Shown: positions 24,401-38,500, numbered from the stretch's first letter. The stretch is 64,000 nt of DNA from Tubiluchus corallicola (GCA_030141605.1 JAQGDQ010000601.1:62001-126000); one strand, 5' to 3'. Notes: generated by a model not told the origin, from the sequence alone. Translations and numbers: made by a program.

Positions 24401-27400
24401 TTTGTTTTGAATGTGTTACCCGCTTGTCCACTGTTACCCAAAGAATTTCTGGATTTAGAAAAGCATACTTTTTAATTTACTGCTAATTCACTTATATAAA
24501 TCAACATTTTAAAATATTTTTTCTAATTTTTAACTGCACAAAGGAATTTAGGCATTATTTTGTTTCTAATATTCATTAAAAACCTTTGCAGTGCATAGTA
24601 AACTGATGACTCATACTTCTATATCTGTAATACTACACCCATCGGTTAATAGGTTCAGTCGGTTAATTGGGTCAAAACACGTCGGCCCCAAAGTGAGTCT
24701 ATTAAGCGGTGCCTACTGTATATTCAAAAAGGCAAGAAAACGATACTACAAGTTTGATGATTTCATGTGATATTGTAATCTTTCCTAACTTAAATCCCAC
24801 AAACCTGGTGCATCTTTAATCAAAAGCACATACAATGTCAACCAAAATTACAGAGAAAAATCGCACCCATCTGCATTTCCAATTGCCATGACACTAGAAT
24901 CAGGTTTCCAACAAACTTCTGTTCTCAATGGTGGTTTATGGGTCATCCTGTTAACATCGACAATCACAGCGTTTACGTCAACTGCATCCTCGTTAAGCTT
25001 ACCAGGAAGATGCTGCAATACAACTCCATCACCACAGCTGTACACACCAAACACCTGCGCATTAGCTGAAACAAGTTAATCACAGGTAACAACAAGCAAG
25101 ACATCACAGCTACTGATGCAAACTGTTTGTCATTTGTCTGCCATGTTTATCATGTATATAATGTTTACCACATCATTATAGTTCTTTTTAGATATGCTAA
25201 AAGTATATGAAATAGCATTGCTTCATACTAATTTACACTTTTAATTAAAATGCTTCAGACAACGGAGAAACTAAGCTGTAAAATTGCATGTCATTTCGTT
25301 TAAAATGTAATTTTATAAAATGAAGTTATGCCAAAATGATCTAGAAGAGCTCATACCATTCACTCCACATTGTGGACCCCATGATAAGCTGTAGACAGTA
25401 CGTTGATGATACGTTCTAGATATCATGGGTGGTTTAGAAGACATCGTGTCTTGAATCCCAACTCTCCCGTCTTCCGTAGCATATGCTAACCAACCCTCCT
25501 TTGTAGGGTGCCAAGCGACCTGTGTGTGTAACAAAGCAAAAAATCAGAAATTTTATACAACAGTCATGGGCAGAAATGTACACCAACAAGCTTTTGAAAT
25601 TTTCTAATTAAAAAAACAGCAATGCAAGAGACATTGCTTGCTTAACGCAACAAAGGGAACTGTCATCTGGTGTATCCATTTTTCATTTTTTTTAAAAATT
25701 GCATTACGAGCAAATCTACTAATCTGATATTACAACCTAAGCACCACAATTTTTACCATCTATGATGCTGCCAATTAGCATCCTGCCCTCATAAAAAGTA
25801 CCTTATGTATAAATGTGGACAACTTAATTGTTTCAGAAATGATAACATAAAGCAATCTTTAACAATGTTAAAAAAGGCTTCATTCGAAACTGAATCCTCA
25901 TATAAATATATGCTACTAAAGCCATAGTCTTGTAAAATGTATTTCTCCAACCATGATTAGCCAAGGCAGAAAGAGTACAATAAATGTTCAACTGCATGTA
26001 CCTTCACACTCACCTCTCCCTGTATACAAAGCATCTGACTCCAAACTCTGTATAAACATTGCTTGAAAATGGCCGTTTACCAATACGATCGCCCATTCAG
26101 TATCGATTATTGGTAAAGATTATGATTAATCTGGTAATCTTTTAAAATGCCATCATTTCTAGCACAACTCAAATAAACAGACTAAAACACCAATTTTACT
26201 ATACAAAGCATTTCAGGAAAACATGATAGTATACTTACTGCAGACAGCCTTGACTTTATTCCTTGCCAGAATTGCTGTATATCATAGGCATCGGCAGACA
26301 TAGAAAGATTCCATACTCTCAAAACATTATCTCCAGCCCCGACTGCAAGCCGATTGGTCTGAGAAGATAATGCCAGGCAGTTCACAGCCCCACCGAGTGT
26401 AGAGATCACACATATGCTAGACAAGCTTGCCAAACTCCACTGTATGATTTGCCTGGTAACAAAGAAAATTTTTATCAAGCGTTTCTTATAGGTATCTCGC
26501 CAATAGTTAAAGAATACTGTAAAAGTGCTGATAAAATAGGAAAAGTTTAAATTTAATAAAAAGTCACAGCTACACAAATGATTATGAATTGAAATTAAAT
26601 GTTTTAACTTCAAAGCAATACAAGATTAATTATTGAGAAATATAGAAGAGCCATTTTTCTGCAATGCAAATTTCTACCTGTCCATGGAGATGGTGAAAAC
26701 TGAGTACGGTCCGGCTGAAATAATGTTAAATATGGTTCTAGAATGGACTGCTCCACAACTGCCAGCCACAAAATTCTTCCACTTTGCTTTCCCTGATTTT
26801 CCTAATTCCCAGATCAAAAGTTCTCCTCTAAAATAAAAAAGAGAATAAACTAAAGCAACCACTAGCAATATCACCATATAAAAATGTTAGCCAAAACTTT
26901 ACTTTTATAAGTTAAACACTCAAAAACATTACAATTTCCATCCACAGTTTGCACACATGTATTCTACTGGTCTGACATAACACCATTAGGTGACAAAATG
27001 TACAGAATAAGGATAGTCGACAACGACACAATATATAGACATAGCAAAAGCAAAATGCCAACAAAGACAGATCATCTCAGTTTGTAACAAAAGCCATGAC
27101 GAATCTGTTCAGAGATGTCACCATTCACGCTGTCACCAGTTTTATTTGTGACAATATTTGTAACATTTTATTATACTATGGTTAAATCACAACAATTGCT
27201 AACTACATACGTGCTAAAGGAAGCAAACTGCATCTACGCTAAACAATTATTTTACAAACTACTAATAATACACAGCTTGAAATTATTTCCTTACCCATGT
27301 GAACTAGACAATATTTCACCATGTCTATCTGGTAGCCAGCAAACAGTGACATACGTTCTAGTGCGTGCACTTTGATCGTCTGACCGTCCCCGTTGCCGGT

Positions 27401-30206
27401 TTTGAGTGGGTAACCTTAATACGGTCATCCGTTGTCCACTACGAACATTCCAAATAGAAACAGTACGATCGCGACATCCAGAAGCAAGTAATCCGGGTCC
27501 ACCATCTGTTTCTAAAGCAACTAGAAAAACAATTTTAATTTAACTAAAAGCACACCATCATCCTTATATTAGGGATACTAATGTCAAGAAACTGAAAACG
27601 AATAACAATTATAGTGGAAAATGTGAAAAATAAAATACTTCAGACAACTTTATTGAGTTACTCACTGAGTTAGATTCACTTTACAAGTTCTAGTGTAACA
27701 CTAGTCCTAAACACGTTTACATTTCCAATTTCTGGCAGTCACCACAGTTTATACATTTTTAGCAATAAAACATGAAGTTTTACGTTTCCTTGGAAAGTAA
27801 GCGCAAAAAGAAAACCTATTAATAATTGGCTAATATTGCCACGCAAACATTACAATTTAACAGTCAATACATGACTGGAATACTTTGCACAAAAAGCAAA
27901 AAATTTTAGCAGGAAGCCTTTAATGATAACCCAAAGAAAGAATCAACTTGTGCAACACAGTAATCTACATGATTTTCTCTGTGTAATCACCATTTACTAA
28001 TAGAAACTAAAAACAAAAAACCTTTTAAAAGCACATACATGCATGTTTAAACATCTGATGTCAAATATGTCTTGGTGAAAACTTAAAAATCTGTAATAGA
28101 TTCGGAAAGCAATTAATGAGGTCCGATTTCAAGTACAGAGTCGATTTTTTCCCAAGAAAGGTTTCACTAACGTTTTTGTTCACAGTAAAATTTTATTTAC
28201 AAGTAATATGCTCATCAATTTTTTTAATAAGATTAAAACTTCCTGAAACTTTATCAGCCTGCTTACCAGATGAAAGAGTTTCACCTGACGTAGGAGACCA
28301 AGTTAAGCACTCTATTTCATCATCATGTTCTCTTAACTTGTGTAAGACTGAGCCGCTTTTGCTGACATCATAGACAAGCACTAATCCATTTTTATACCTA
28401 CACATAGAAAACCAAGTGAAAAAACTTCTAAAAAAACATGCAATGGATAAACTAATTTTCAAAATGAATCAGTTAAAGATTTGAAACCAATTAGAAGTTA
28501 AAACAACTATGGGAAATAATTCTAAGCAGTTTGAAAAAATATGCAGATAGGAAGAGGTTAAAAAAATGCTCAAGTGGTGTCAGTAATTCTCAGTAATGGA
28601 AAAAAGGATCGTTAACTTTTGATACTTAACAAACAATGACATCACATGACATCACATGATGTCAGTATGTTAACCTAATTTTAATTGCTACTGCATTTGG
28701 TTAATCAATTTAGCTCTTATAAATTCAATTTGATTTTAAATTTTGTTTTGGTAACTAGTACACACTGTATCAAGCAATATCACAACTACTTAAACTCGTT
28801 AACTTAGTTTATAGCATTTAGTTTTAACTATATACAAAACAATTACATAGCAAATGGGGCACCTTCTATTACACTGACAGAGGACCACACACAGAGGAAA
28901 ATAAAGACGATACATTATACCAAAAAATATGAAAACAGACATTTGTAATGTGTGTGAGTCAATGATTTTGTTATCATTTGTCATTATACAGATCAACACA
29001 TATGAAGATAAATAAATGAAATTGATAATCTTTATTTCAGACGAAAAGCTGTTTATAAAATTTGTTTTAACATATGTCATATATATTTAATACAACATTT
29101 ATAATTTACCCCACAGCTATGTATTCAGTTACATGAGGACAGATTGCCAAACAGGAAATGGAATGAGACACTGGATGAAACCACTGCAGAGCTCCAGTTT
29201 TATAATTCCACTTGTAAATATAGCCTTTATCATCACAGGAAACAATAATATCCAAATTGAATGATGACCAACCAATTGCTGTTACTTTACCCTACAAAAT
29301 AAAAAACAATGTTAACAATAAATTACAGTTCTCATCAAAATCAACCACTGACTTACCGACCAGTCAAAGTACTGCTTAAAACTTTTCGGTTTTCTGCATA
29401 ATTTCCCACTCAGTTTGTGCATTTTTTTGTGTGGCTTGTCATTCAAATAGAGCGGTTTTTGCATAGTTTTTGGCAAATTTATACAAAACTCCTTGGCTTG
29501 CATGCAAAAATGTACACAGTTTTCATTAAAGCTATTATTCACAGCAAATCAGTGCAGTGAACTGAACAGATGGTAATTTCTACATGTAATTTGTTACATT
29601 TTATAAACTATGAACCTTCAAATAACATAAAGCAATTAATGAGTGGGAAATCACGCAGAAAACTGCTCTATGTATAAACAACCCCCTAAAGATACGACTT
29701 CCATTAATTTGCTGTTATGTGATAACAATTTGAAAAGTAATTTTTCTGCATACAGTCATCTGTCAGACTTATACTTTATAGCATAGTTATACCATTCTCT
29801 CAAACTTGACTATTAAAATAACGTCAGCATTCTGAATGCCTCACAGTTCCTTTAAATGTAGATTCCAAAGAAAAATAAAGATAAACGACAAGGTAACCAT
29901 TACATTACGCTCACGATGAGTTTCGTGAAATTTAACTGTTAGTTTGGTGTCTTCATCCCACACGACAACACATCCATCCTCATCACAACTGCAACCCAAG
30001 CGTGATCCTACTTCTGGCTTCCATGATACACCTGTTACTCTGCTTTGATGCGTACAAATCCAACCAGCAAAGCTTGAAGGCTTCGACTTTACATTTAAGA
30101 ATACGATATTATTTCTACAGCCGAAAGCAAGGAAACCATTCGAGTTATAATCGCATACACGACTGCAATACCAGTTCGGCGAAGGACAAAGGCCCACGCC
30201 GTTCAT
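7705..30206 (-). CDS. GEMIN5: GEMIN5, SMN-complex WD-repeat protein (22 exons, 1689 aa)
   Basis: Gemin5 reads the Sm site and cap of snRNAs for SMN-dependent snRNP assembly in the cytoplasm and also controls translation. Exons, minus strand in transcript order: 29904-30206, 29110-29291, 28267-28397, 27295-27520, 26678-26827, 26239-26452, 25357-25519, 24867-25065, 22907-23100, 22105-22259, 20558-20729, 20014-20181, 18373-18591, 17231-17329, 16195-16480, 14937-15056, 14117-14327, 13527-13656, 13152-13357, 11312-11492, 9460-10637, 7705-7887. All junctions are GT-AG and all phases join. ATG is at 30206, with SPNWYC near the N-terminus as in the vertebrate protein. Residues 1-695 form the double WD40 propeller (GHDDEIE-like, [22 protein letters not shown] blocks); 696-825 is a Lys-rich linker ([11 protein letters not shown]) and KKAKSLFP block; 826-1070 is the TPR-like dimerisation region; the remainder is the C-terminal RNA-binding/oligomer region. 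Human GEMIN5 has 1508 residues; most extra length is in exon 21. Confidence 0.95.
11611..12158. mobile_element. hAT-type MITE in a GEMIN5 intron
   Basis: Starts CAGTGGCGGCTCGT and ends with the inverse (CCGCCACTG). Flanking octamers AATCAGAT and AATCACAT agree at 7 of 8 positions, as expected of an aged hAT target duplication. No transposase frame in 548 bp. Confidence 0.75.
14577..14638. repeat. 62-bp perfect palindrome in a GEMIN5 intron
   Basis: The two halves are exact reverse complements (31-bp arms, starting ATTCACAAATTAAG and centred on TATATA). It is followed by a TA microsatellite. A degraded relative lies at 22617-22685 in another intron of the same gene, which suggests a short fold-back repeat family rather than chance. 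Confidence 0.85.
15419..15512. repeat. (CA)n microsatellite
   Basis: Near-continuous CA dinucleotides with a few CGCA interruptions, inside a GEMIN5 intron. Open frames across it are low-complexity artefacts. Confidence 0.95.
15554..15992. repeat. Tandem repeat of about 126 bp, roughly 3.5 copies
   Basis: Blocks with the same order recur with start points near 15554 (partial), 15628, 15750 and 15877: GACCCGGAGATATCCGTA, then GGGATATCGTAAGCATCA, GTTAACATCACGGAGTT and ATTCCCTACCTAAGAC. Copies differ by scattered substitutions. Lies in a GEMIN5 intron next to the CA microsatellite. Confidence 0.85.
21185..21316. repeat. (CA)n microsatellite, interrupted
   Basis: CA repeats interrupted by CGCA, CTCA, CAGA and CATA variants that themselves repeat as blocks. 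Intronic within GEMIN5. Confidence 0.9.
21900..22030 (+). mobile_element. LINE 3' end with (TAATC)n tail
   Basis: About 90 bp of non-coding sequence (GTTCTGTATGAACATGTACA, then TGTATATAATAAAT) runs directly into at least seven perfect TCTAA units (about 21992-22030). A pentanucleotide tail after such a tract is typical of the 3' end of truncated non-LTR retrotransposons. No coding part remains. Confidence 0.5.
22617..22685. repeat. Imperfect fold-back repeat, relative of 14577-14638
   Basis: Left arm CACAAATTAAGAAAAATTAA matches the left arm of the 62-bp palindrome exactly; the right arm is decayed into TA microsatellite. Intronic within GEMIN5. Confidence 0.65.
23790..23950 (-). mobile_element. 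Possible tRNA-derived SINE remnant
   Basis: The minus strand has a B-box match GGTTCAAAACC preceded by GACTGGTGACTGCTG, and an A-box-like GCCGAGTAGGTA further 5'. The spacing between boxes is longer than in a tRNA, and no repeated copy or tail was seen, so the call is weak. Confidence 0.25.
24096..24718. mobile_element. Tc/pogo-like MITE with TA duplication
   Basis: Termini CAGTAGGCGCCGCTTAA and inverse of CAGTAGGCACCGCTTAA, each beside TA (24094-24095, 24719-24720). Internal GACTCA/TGAGTC motifs also appear in inverted orientation. 623 bp without a reading frame; sits in the GEMIN5 intron between exons 8 and 9. Confidence 0.8.
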
Positions 30207-32541
30207 ATTATAAAAAAGAGATGAGATTTTGTGCAGTAAATAACAGTCTGGGTTTTAAAAATCTCAAAGATGACTAAAACTAAAAAACTTTACATAGGAG
30301 TCACATGTATACGCGGCAATGACAGCAATCATAGTATGTTTCTTTTTTTGCGCGTCTCAATGTCGACGTTGAACAGTCGAAGTTGAAATTGACAGTAGAG
30401 ATGTGCATTGTCTGAAGTGATTGTGCGCATCTTAAGGGTGCAGTTTGTATGTTGATAACGCGCCCGTTCAGGCGTGCGCCCAAATATCTCGGCTGTTTTA
30501 TGTGTTTCAAAATAGTAATGGTATAAGGTCTAAGTAAGTCTTCTTCTTAATTTTTCGAATAATAGAAACAAAGCGCTTTAATAGTAAAGTCCGGATGTCT
30601 CTTATATTATACAAGGAATAATCTCCATGAAGGAAAACAAGTTATCGTGCATCTGTTGAGAGCTTCGTTAATTGGCGTTATTCTCACGTTTTACAATTGA
30701 ATGTAGATTTTCATCAAAAAAAGTTATTATTGACTTTTGAACTATTAAAGACCCACTGAAACTTCTTGCTATCAAAGATACCTAAAATGCAGTTGTGAAC
30801 ATATAAACTGCATTTCGGCTAGTTAAAGTGTAATATTGTTTCGTGTTGTGTGCTGGGAAGCCAGGTGAGACAACGCTAGGGTTTTTTGTGTTCATGTCAG
30901 AAAAAAGTTTGTTGTAGTAAAATTTATTTAATTGTGGATGACAGTTCACATCCTGTAAAGGCTAGATTCCAAAATCAAAAGTGCAAATTTTTTTTCTAAA
31001 ATAGGAAAAGGACAAGTTAGTGGGCAGTCTAGTACACGCAATGTTCAACACAGTGTTGCTGTACAAAGGTAAAACAAGCATGCCTACACTATTTTGTGAA
31101 TGTTAATATTACAATCACGAAGCTTGTATTATTTCATTGTGTAAGACTTAATATTACATTATATCAGTAGGCCTTTTATGCATGACAAAATGAATTTTGC
31201 TTTTCAATTCATTTGGATTTGAAGCCATGTGATTCGTCTTCACACAGCGTACGTAGTTGTAAATTGTCATAGTGTTACCAAATTTGGTGGAAGGTATAAA
31301 GTAAGGTTGAGGGTTATCTTTCTAGTTTGAGTCATTGATTTACCAAATATTCATGTACATAACATTACTACAGTCAAACCTCTTTGACAAACCTCTACGG
31401 ACCACATTTACACTGCAACAATATTGGCATTATCGTTGTTGCCGCCGTCATCATTATTGTCATCATCATCATAATCATTGTCATCATCATCATTATTATA
31501 TCAGTAAATACTAAGAGTACGTACTTTTATTTCCTACTATTAGTATAAGTAAACACTACATTTTGTCATAACCTTGAACAAATCATTGACCTATAATAAT
31601 ATATTTTATACAGAAAAAGCAAGTTAGTTGATTTCTATTAATTTTTTGACTCTGCACGGTTCGTTCCGTCACTTGATTTAATATTCAATGATCATAATTA
31701 AAATTAAAATTATAAATTGTTGTTAGTCCAATGAGTAATCCTATATTTTTAGAAAAATAATCTGCTAATCCGACAGACAAAGAATAGATCTACATAGTTC
31801 TGTTACACTTGGGATGAAAATAATTATTAAATTTTATCGTTAGCAGTATGATTTTTTTGCGCTATCATGTATAGTTAACAGAGCTTCAATAGTAAATAAC
31901 AATATCAACACTTACTCACTATTATGCTTATTCACAAAACTGAATATCCATGCAGGATCATTTTTTCTGTATTGTTGATCATTAATTTCCATATTCCATA
32001 ATTAATAAAATCATTTAAACATGTAAAGATAAGATTTAATAAAGTAATAGAAAGGTTTAATTCTTTACATATGTGAGCAATGAGGTATTTTTATCTGAGA
32101 ATGTGAAGCCAGCAAAAAATATCAATTTTCAGTTATTTTCTTAAACATAAAGAACAGTATGAGCTACGGTTTGCTTTGCCTTTCATTTCATGTAATTGGT
32201 ATTTTAAATGAACACAACTAACTCTTGACATAAATGAATTACTGTATCACAAGTAATTTATACAACATATCATATAAGCTTTTTTTACTCTAACCTAATT
32301 AAGTTCATAACAGTTGTATTCTTATACCTCTATGACTTTTTGCTATGTATTTCCTTAAAATATTAATTGTAAAACATTTAACAACATTAACAACTACCGT
32401 CCATGTGCATACAAACTACCTGGAATCATTTCTCCTCACACTTCCTTCACATTTGTGGTCACCGGGAACCTTATAAATCTGACGACTAATAGATCACACA
32501 GACAACAAACAGTAAACTAAGCTCCATATAGCTTAGCAGAA
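30207..32541. other. Intergenic: GEMIN5 promoter side and 3' side of the hybrid-cluster protein gene
   Basis: No coding sequence. The first few hundred bases above 30206 should contain the GEMIN5 promoter and 5' leader; no clear TATA box was seen. A TCA-rich microsatellite lies at about 31447-31500, and a one-sided pogo-like end (CAGTCAAACCTCT) at about 31371. Below 32542 is the 3' UTR side of the next gene. Confidence 0.5.
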
Positions 32542-35500
32542 TTAAAGCGCCTGTTGTGCAGTGCTGGTTTCTTCTAACATCTTTTCCATGTCTTTTAGCG
32601 GGTATCTGTTATCTGACGGCTGCAAGTTAAACTTCTCCACCAAAATGTTCATCACGTTTGGAGTGATGAAAGCTGGCATCTTGGGACCAAGCCGGATGTT
32701 CTTGATGCCCAAATGTAACAACGTGAGCAGGACAGCAACCGCCTTCTGCTCAAACCAGGACACAGCTAATGATAGAGGTAAAGAGTTCACGTCTGTCTTC
32801 ATTGCATCAGCAAGAGCAGAAGCGACAGCCACAGCTCCATAGGCGTCATTACACTGACCAAGGTCCAGCAGACGTGGTATACCTGTGTTTCCTAACGTAC
32901 CAAGTTCCTGTCGATTGAACCTAAATTAATTCAAAAATGTTCAGCAGGTAGGAAAAATACTAGTGCCGGTTCAATGTTCAAGAATATTCAAATACGTTAA
33001 TGGACTTCTGGAGAAAAGGCAGGTAAAGAAAAAATTAAAAATTCCAAGTAAACATCTATCAATTTCATTAAGTGGGAACTAATTAAAGTCTTAAGAAGTT
33101 ATGGGCTTACCTCGAAAACTACTTATATAATTCACATATTCAACTGATTTGTTTTTTCCTTTTTTATTACAGTAAGTTTTCCTGCCAATTCATTCATTTT
33201 AGTTTACTGCATTCTCACGTCATAGAATGTATTGGAGTAGACCTAGTGTATCATTAAAGTGGTCCTCTGTCCGTCATAATTTCTTAGTCTCTGCTGTCTT
33301 TGGAAAAATTTCTAATTTTCGTTGTTACTTGACAGTTTATATTGATCTGCACCTCGTCATTTCAGCTGACAGGTGTGTTGCTTCAGTGGCTTATCTTGGA
33401 TAGGCATTCTTGATAATGAACCATGCTCTAGTCACGCCACAAACATTTCTTCGAGCATGCTATTCTAGGCCCAGTTTCACAAACCGTCACTAACTTAACG
33501 ACATTGTTATTAATAGTTAAGTGAATGTAATGACGACAACATCATTAAGTTAGTGCCTTCTTTGTGAAATCGGCCCCAGGCCTGCAGTATTCTGTTTCTT
33601 GAAACTGTGATGTTTTTTACAGTCTACTTTTCTGTGTCCTGAGCTTATTAAATTATTGTTAATAAAGTAAAGTTTTGCTTTGTTTTTTGAATATAACTAT
33701 AACAAACTTCATAGTTTCTACCACGTTACAACTTGAAAATACGTACTGCCAAACTTGAAACAGTTGGAGTTTTAAAAGGAATTATTAAGGTATTAATATT
33801 CGGTCAGAAGCGATTATTGGTCATTTCAAATAACTAAACCTGTATTTTGCACATCCCATTGTCAAAACTATGGTGTCATCTGGCAAACCATCAACGAGCT
33901 TCGTGTAGTAACTTCTTCTATTTTCAGGACCATCACAACCCCCGACAACAAATATCCTCTTTAGTGTACCTTGCTGGACTGCTTCAATGACCTACAAAAA
34001 AATGCATTTATTCGCCGTTTTTTGTTGTTATGAATTGTCGCATATGCCTGTGAAAGCCCGTGATCGATCCCGATCAAACTCAACGATCGTCAGTTTTGTT
34101 AAAAAAATGATCAACCTTTAGGTCAGTTTAACAAAAACAGCAATTAACAAAAATAATTTCTTACACAAGGTAGTATTGCAGAGTAGTACTATATTTTTCA
34201 AAAATGTAGAGCTTATAGCTATATTAACAGGAAGTTACTTAAAATAGTGCATTTTTTTTAAAAATAAATAATTTGTTTAAAGATTTAATAAAATCATTAA
34301 AATTCGTTAAAAATATCAAGTTATTCGATTCATTCATGGTATAATTAGCAAATTTTTGATAAATTAAGTCACTGTGATGTAAAGTGTTAGAGAGAGGAAT
34401 TCGGAAACGCGCCCAGCTTATTCAGGTATACGGCCATTACTGTCCACTCGGTGTAGACACATCAAAAGAAGGAAGTTAGAAGGAAAAATGCGGGGCAAAG
34501 ATACAAAAACCTTCGCAGGACTTCCACAACACTCTTCTTGCTGACTTGATACAGGATTTGTATCACAGTTATAGCAGTAGTTGTTATGTAGTTATAATAA
34601 AACTGTTATACGATCACAGTGTTTAAGGCCCGTACCTGTTTATGTACGCTGCTAATTATCAATGCCTTATTGGACATAATTATACAAGCACCATAATTAC
34701 CATAATATACAAGCAGGTTTAGTGGATGAATAACATCAGTGAGGCAAGAGGGTAAAAAATTAATATTGTTTTACCCTAATATAGTGGACCCCTGCAAAAC
34801 GTCAACCTGGTTGCATCCGGCAAACTACATAATGAGATCTGAACGTGTAATAATACTTTCACCTGTTCTGCTTTTGAAGCAATGACATCGTGGCCAAATC
34901 CTACAGCCATAGTCTTTTCTTCCCCAGTTGGAATGCACTGCTCTTGTGTAAATCCAGGCGTGTTTCTTGCTGATTCCAATAACACCTCCATATCTTCCTT
35001 TTTGTGGAGGTTCAAATGAGTACAGCCTGTAAAATTAGGCAGACAGGTAGTTATCTATAAACCTATCAAATACATTCACATAATACACATCTTTAATAAA
35101 CAAGTACAAAAATTCTACTTCAATGATGTAAAGAATTGCTAGATGTCTAAGAACTTTGGCGCATGATTAATTTTTTAGTATTACCTGGCCATCCAACATC
35201 ACCAACAGTGAAAAGTCTGTCTTTATAGGATTTCATAGGTTCAACCAAACAATTGGTAGTCACAACAATTGGTCCTGGGAAGTGTGGGAATTCATATTTT
35301 TGGATGTACCATGCACCGCCGTAATTTCCAACCAAGTGCTAATTAAACAAAACAAGACATACGCTGTATAATTAATGTCATTAATACTACTAGCGCAAAA
35401 TTCCCACATGACTATGCTACTAACTACCAACAGCCAAAAGCCAAAGATCCATCTCACGACTATTAAAGCACATATATATAACCAAAAGCTTTATATTCAA

Positions 35501-38500
35501 TGTGCAGTCGTCAAAAGCTATTGATCTGTACTGTTAAAACAACATGCCATATTGCATATACAATTAATGTCACTTGTTATAACAATGAAAATGAAAAGCT
35601 CAAAACTGAAAATCATTAGGGCTACAGATTAGTATCAATGATTTTGACAACGTCTGGGAGCATAAACATACAGGTCTATATAGCACTGTCCGGTAACATT
35701 AAGCTGAAAATGTACACTACCAGATGCACGATAACAAAATGTTTGACCCACTACTAGACCCACATGCCACAAATGCTACGGATCTACACACTATGAATGC
35801 CCGATATACAAAAGCTGTGGCCCTAAACTACAAACGTGATGTCTTTCTAGCTACAGCCTACGTATTTGTACTACTAATGCACAGCAGTCAAAACTACAGA
35901 GCCGTACTACTATTGCTTGCTAATCAAAAGCTATATAACAAACGCTATAATATATAATTATATATTATAATATATAATTATATATTATAGTCAAAAGTTC
36001 AAGTGAACAGCTGAGTGGTGAAGATTTTTGCTCTGCAGCCGAAGTTATGCAACACTGAGAATGATCAGTGAATAGCGATTATCATTAAATTTTTGATTAT
36101 CATTAACATTATCAATATGCATTTTGAGTGTGTTAATTTAGTATACTGGTTCTGCATATTTATTTCATTGAAAGAGGATCTATTTATATATGAACATGCT
36201 AAGGCACCTCTGCTGGTTCAGTAACTCATCTAGAGGATAAGCCTTTTAAAGACTTTGTTATTGGATTCCAGCTTGCAGTGTCCCAAATTGTATGAAAAAC
36301 AAACATACTTCTATAGCCAAATGAAACAAAATGAGCCTTTCTGACATATCATTTCTGACCAAAACTTATCATCTTCCTGCAGTTGAATTTTTACATGTGC
36401 TGAAAGTCTAGCGGGCAGCTCAAACTAAAAAAACCTGTTTTAGTCATAAACAAACCTGATGCCACGCCTTGCATCTTTTATTTGTAGTATGTACTAGTGC
36501 TCAGTAATCGTTTTCTTAACTGAAGAAAACGTGCTTAAAGAATTTTTATTAATTCACCTTGTATTTGCGAACTTCTGGATACCCATGACCTGGTAGTAAT
36601 TCACCGTGCGTGTAAACATTAATACCTGTACCTTCGGTTGCTTTCAGGATTTCCAACAAGTCGCCTACATCGTGTCCAGAAACTAAAATAGCCTGAAATT
36701 TACATACACAACTTGAGCATGTCATTATTAGTTCTATAATATACATGCTACACTTACTTAAGCACCTTATATTGCTAGAAAAAGAATAGAAAAACGAAAG
36801 ACGAGAAACGTATGATGATGATGATGACGACCAAGATGATTATGATGATGAAGATGATGATCCAAAAGAAATAATCTTGCTAGACATCATCTAAAATCAT
36901 TGCAAAATACACTGCTGTCTGGTAGGTTAACCATTATACCTTTCCTGGCATTGGTGTAGTGGATACTTCGTGTGGCGTTGGAACACCAAATCTGTCACAA
37001 TGGCCTTTATCCAGCAATTCCATGCCTTTCAGGTTGGCTTTTCCCACGCCTAGCGCCAGCTCTAAGTTTTTAGGCAAATCCATCCTTTCCTCATCAGGGG
37101 CAGTTTCTAGAAAGTCGAGGGCCTGAAATTCAGAAAACCCTTATAGAGTCCAGGTTGGTCCAGAAGGTCGAGGGTCGGAGCGTCCAGATTCGGCGAGATT
37201 TGTCTAGAATGTGCAAAATCTTAGATAACCCCCAACTGAAGCCACATACTTATGTGTTATACAAATTGACGGAGGTATGGCCTACTGTATGTATTTAATA
37301 GGTATTGCGTCTCTTTTACCTCAAATGTGAACTCAGCTATTTCCCTGCAACCCTTTCCCAGGAGCACAGCATGGCGAGCGTATGAAGCCATACCTTTCAA
37401 ACCAAACACTACCATCTGACGAACACCATTGACGTCCTTGCCAAAGATCTTGTCCTCTTCTTTGTAATTCACCTTTCTTCCTAACAAGTCAAACACGATG
37501 GTATGACGTAATAATTTAACGAAATTTAGTTAATTCGTGTTTGATAATTGATTATAATCAATATTGTTAAGCACAAAAGCTTATTACGATCAAGCACAAC
37601 AGATTGGTTTTTCCATCTGATGTTTTTTGTCTGAATCTACAAAGGCCGGTATTTTATTTATTCCAGGTACTTTACCTTCAGCTTCAAGTGTTTCTATATC
37701 AAAAGCAGGAGGAATGTAGGTGGCAGGACCTTCTGTAAACACTTCTGGTTTTATCTCTTTTTCCTGTATAATAATTCAAACTTTCATGGAAAAAATTAAT
37801 AGTAACAAGACTAGCTGGTAAATAATCGGGAAACTTAAAAAAGCAACCTAATTATAGTAGGGGTCAAAATCACTTAAGCAAGTTACAGCTCGCTTCAATT
37901 GTTCATTAATTCCTTGGTTTGTTCGTTTATTCATTCGTTCGTTCGTTCACTCATTCATTTATTCATTCACTATACCATTCATTTTCTGTCATTATTTTGT
38001 TCTCTTCATAGTGATTGACCCATTTATAACCCGATCAATTAGAATTCAGTAAAAAAAATTGAAAATTTTTTTCTCAACGAAATAAACATGAATCTCTATG
38101 TTACACTGACGGCAGCATTTTCACTGTTGTTGCTTACATAGTCCATACCTTACACATTTTTTCATACAATTCCTTCATTCGATCTCGATATTCCAGTGTT
38201 TGCTTTATATAGATCGGAAAGCGGTCGTGGTCGAAGTTAACGTTAGTTAGTGTGCTACAAGTAAATAAAACTTTGTAAACACAATAGCATAACTTGTCAA
38301 AACACTGAGCCGAATACGCTGTCAATAGACTGTACTGTAGGCCAATACAGCGTGCAGACCTATCACTGTGAATCTCTAACCAATGTTTGAGTGCAAAAGT
38401 GTCTTTTAGATCTGTGTGCAACTTTCCGGGTGTTGCTTCTTGTGCACGTGAAATTATCAATGCCTGTAAATGCTTTTTTACCACTAACCTAAACAGAGAA

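Noticed and set aside
31440-31500. CRISPR-like regular repeat
   Set aside because: It is a TCA trinucleotide microsatellite without spacers, in a eukaryotic genome.
35460-35960. Tandem repeat suggested by recurring CAAAAGCT motifs
   Set aside because: Spacing between motifs is irregular and the surrounding sequence does not align, so no repeat unit could be supported.
36000-36540. Further exon of the hybrid-cluster gene in the intron between exons 7 and 8
   Set aside because: Exons 7 and 8 join in frame and are contiguous in the family alignment ([12 protein letters not shown]), so nothing is missing.
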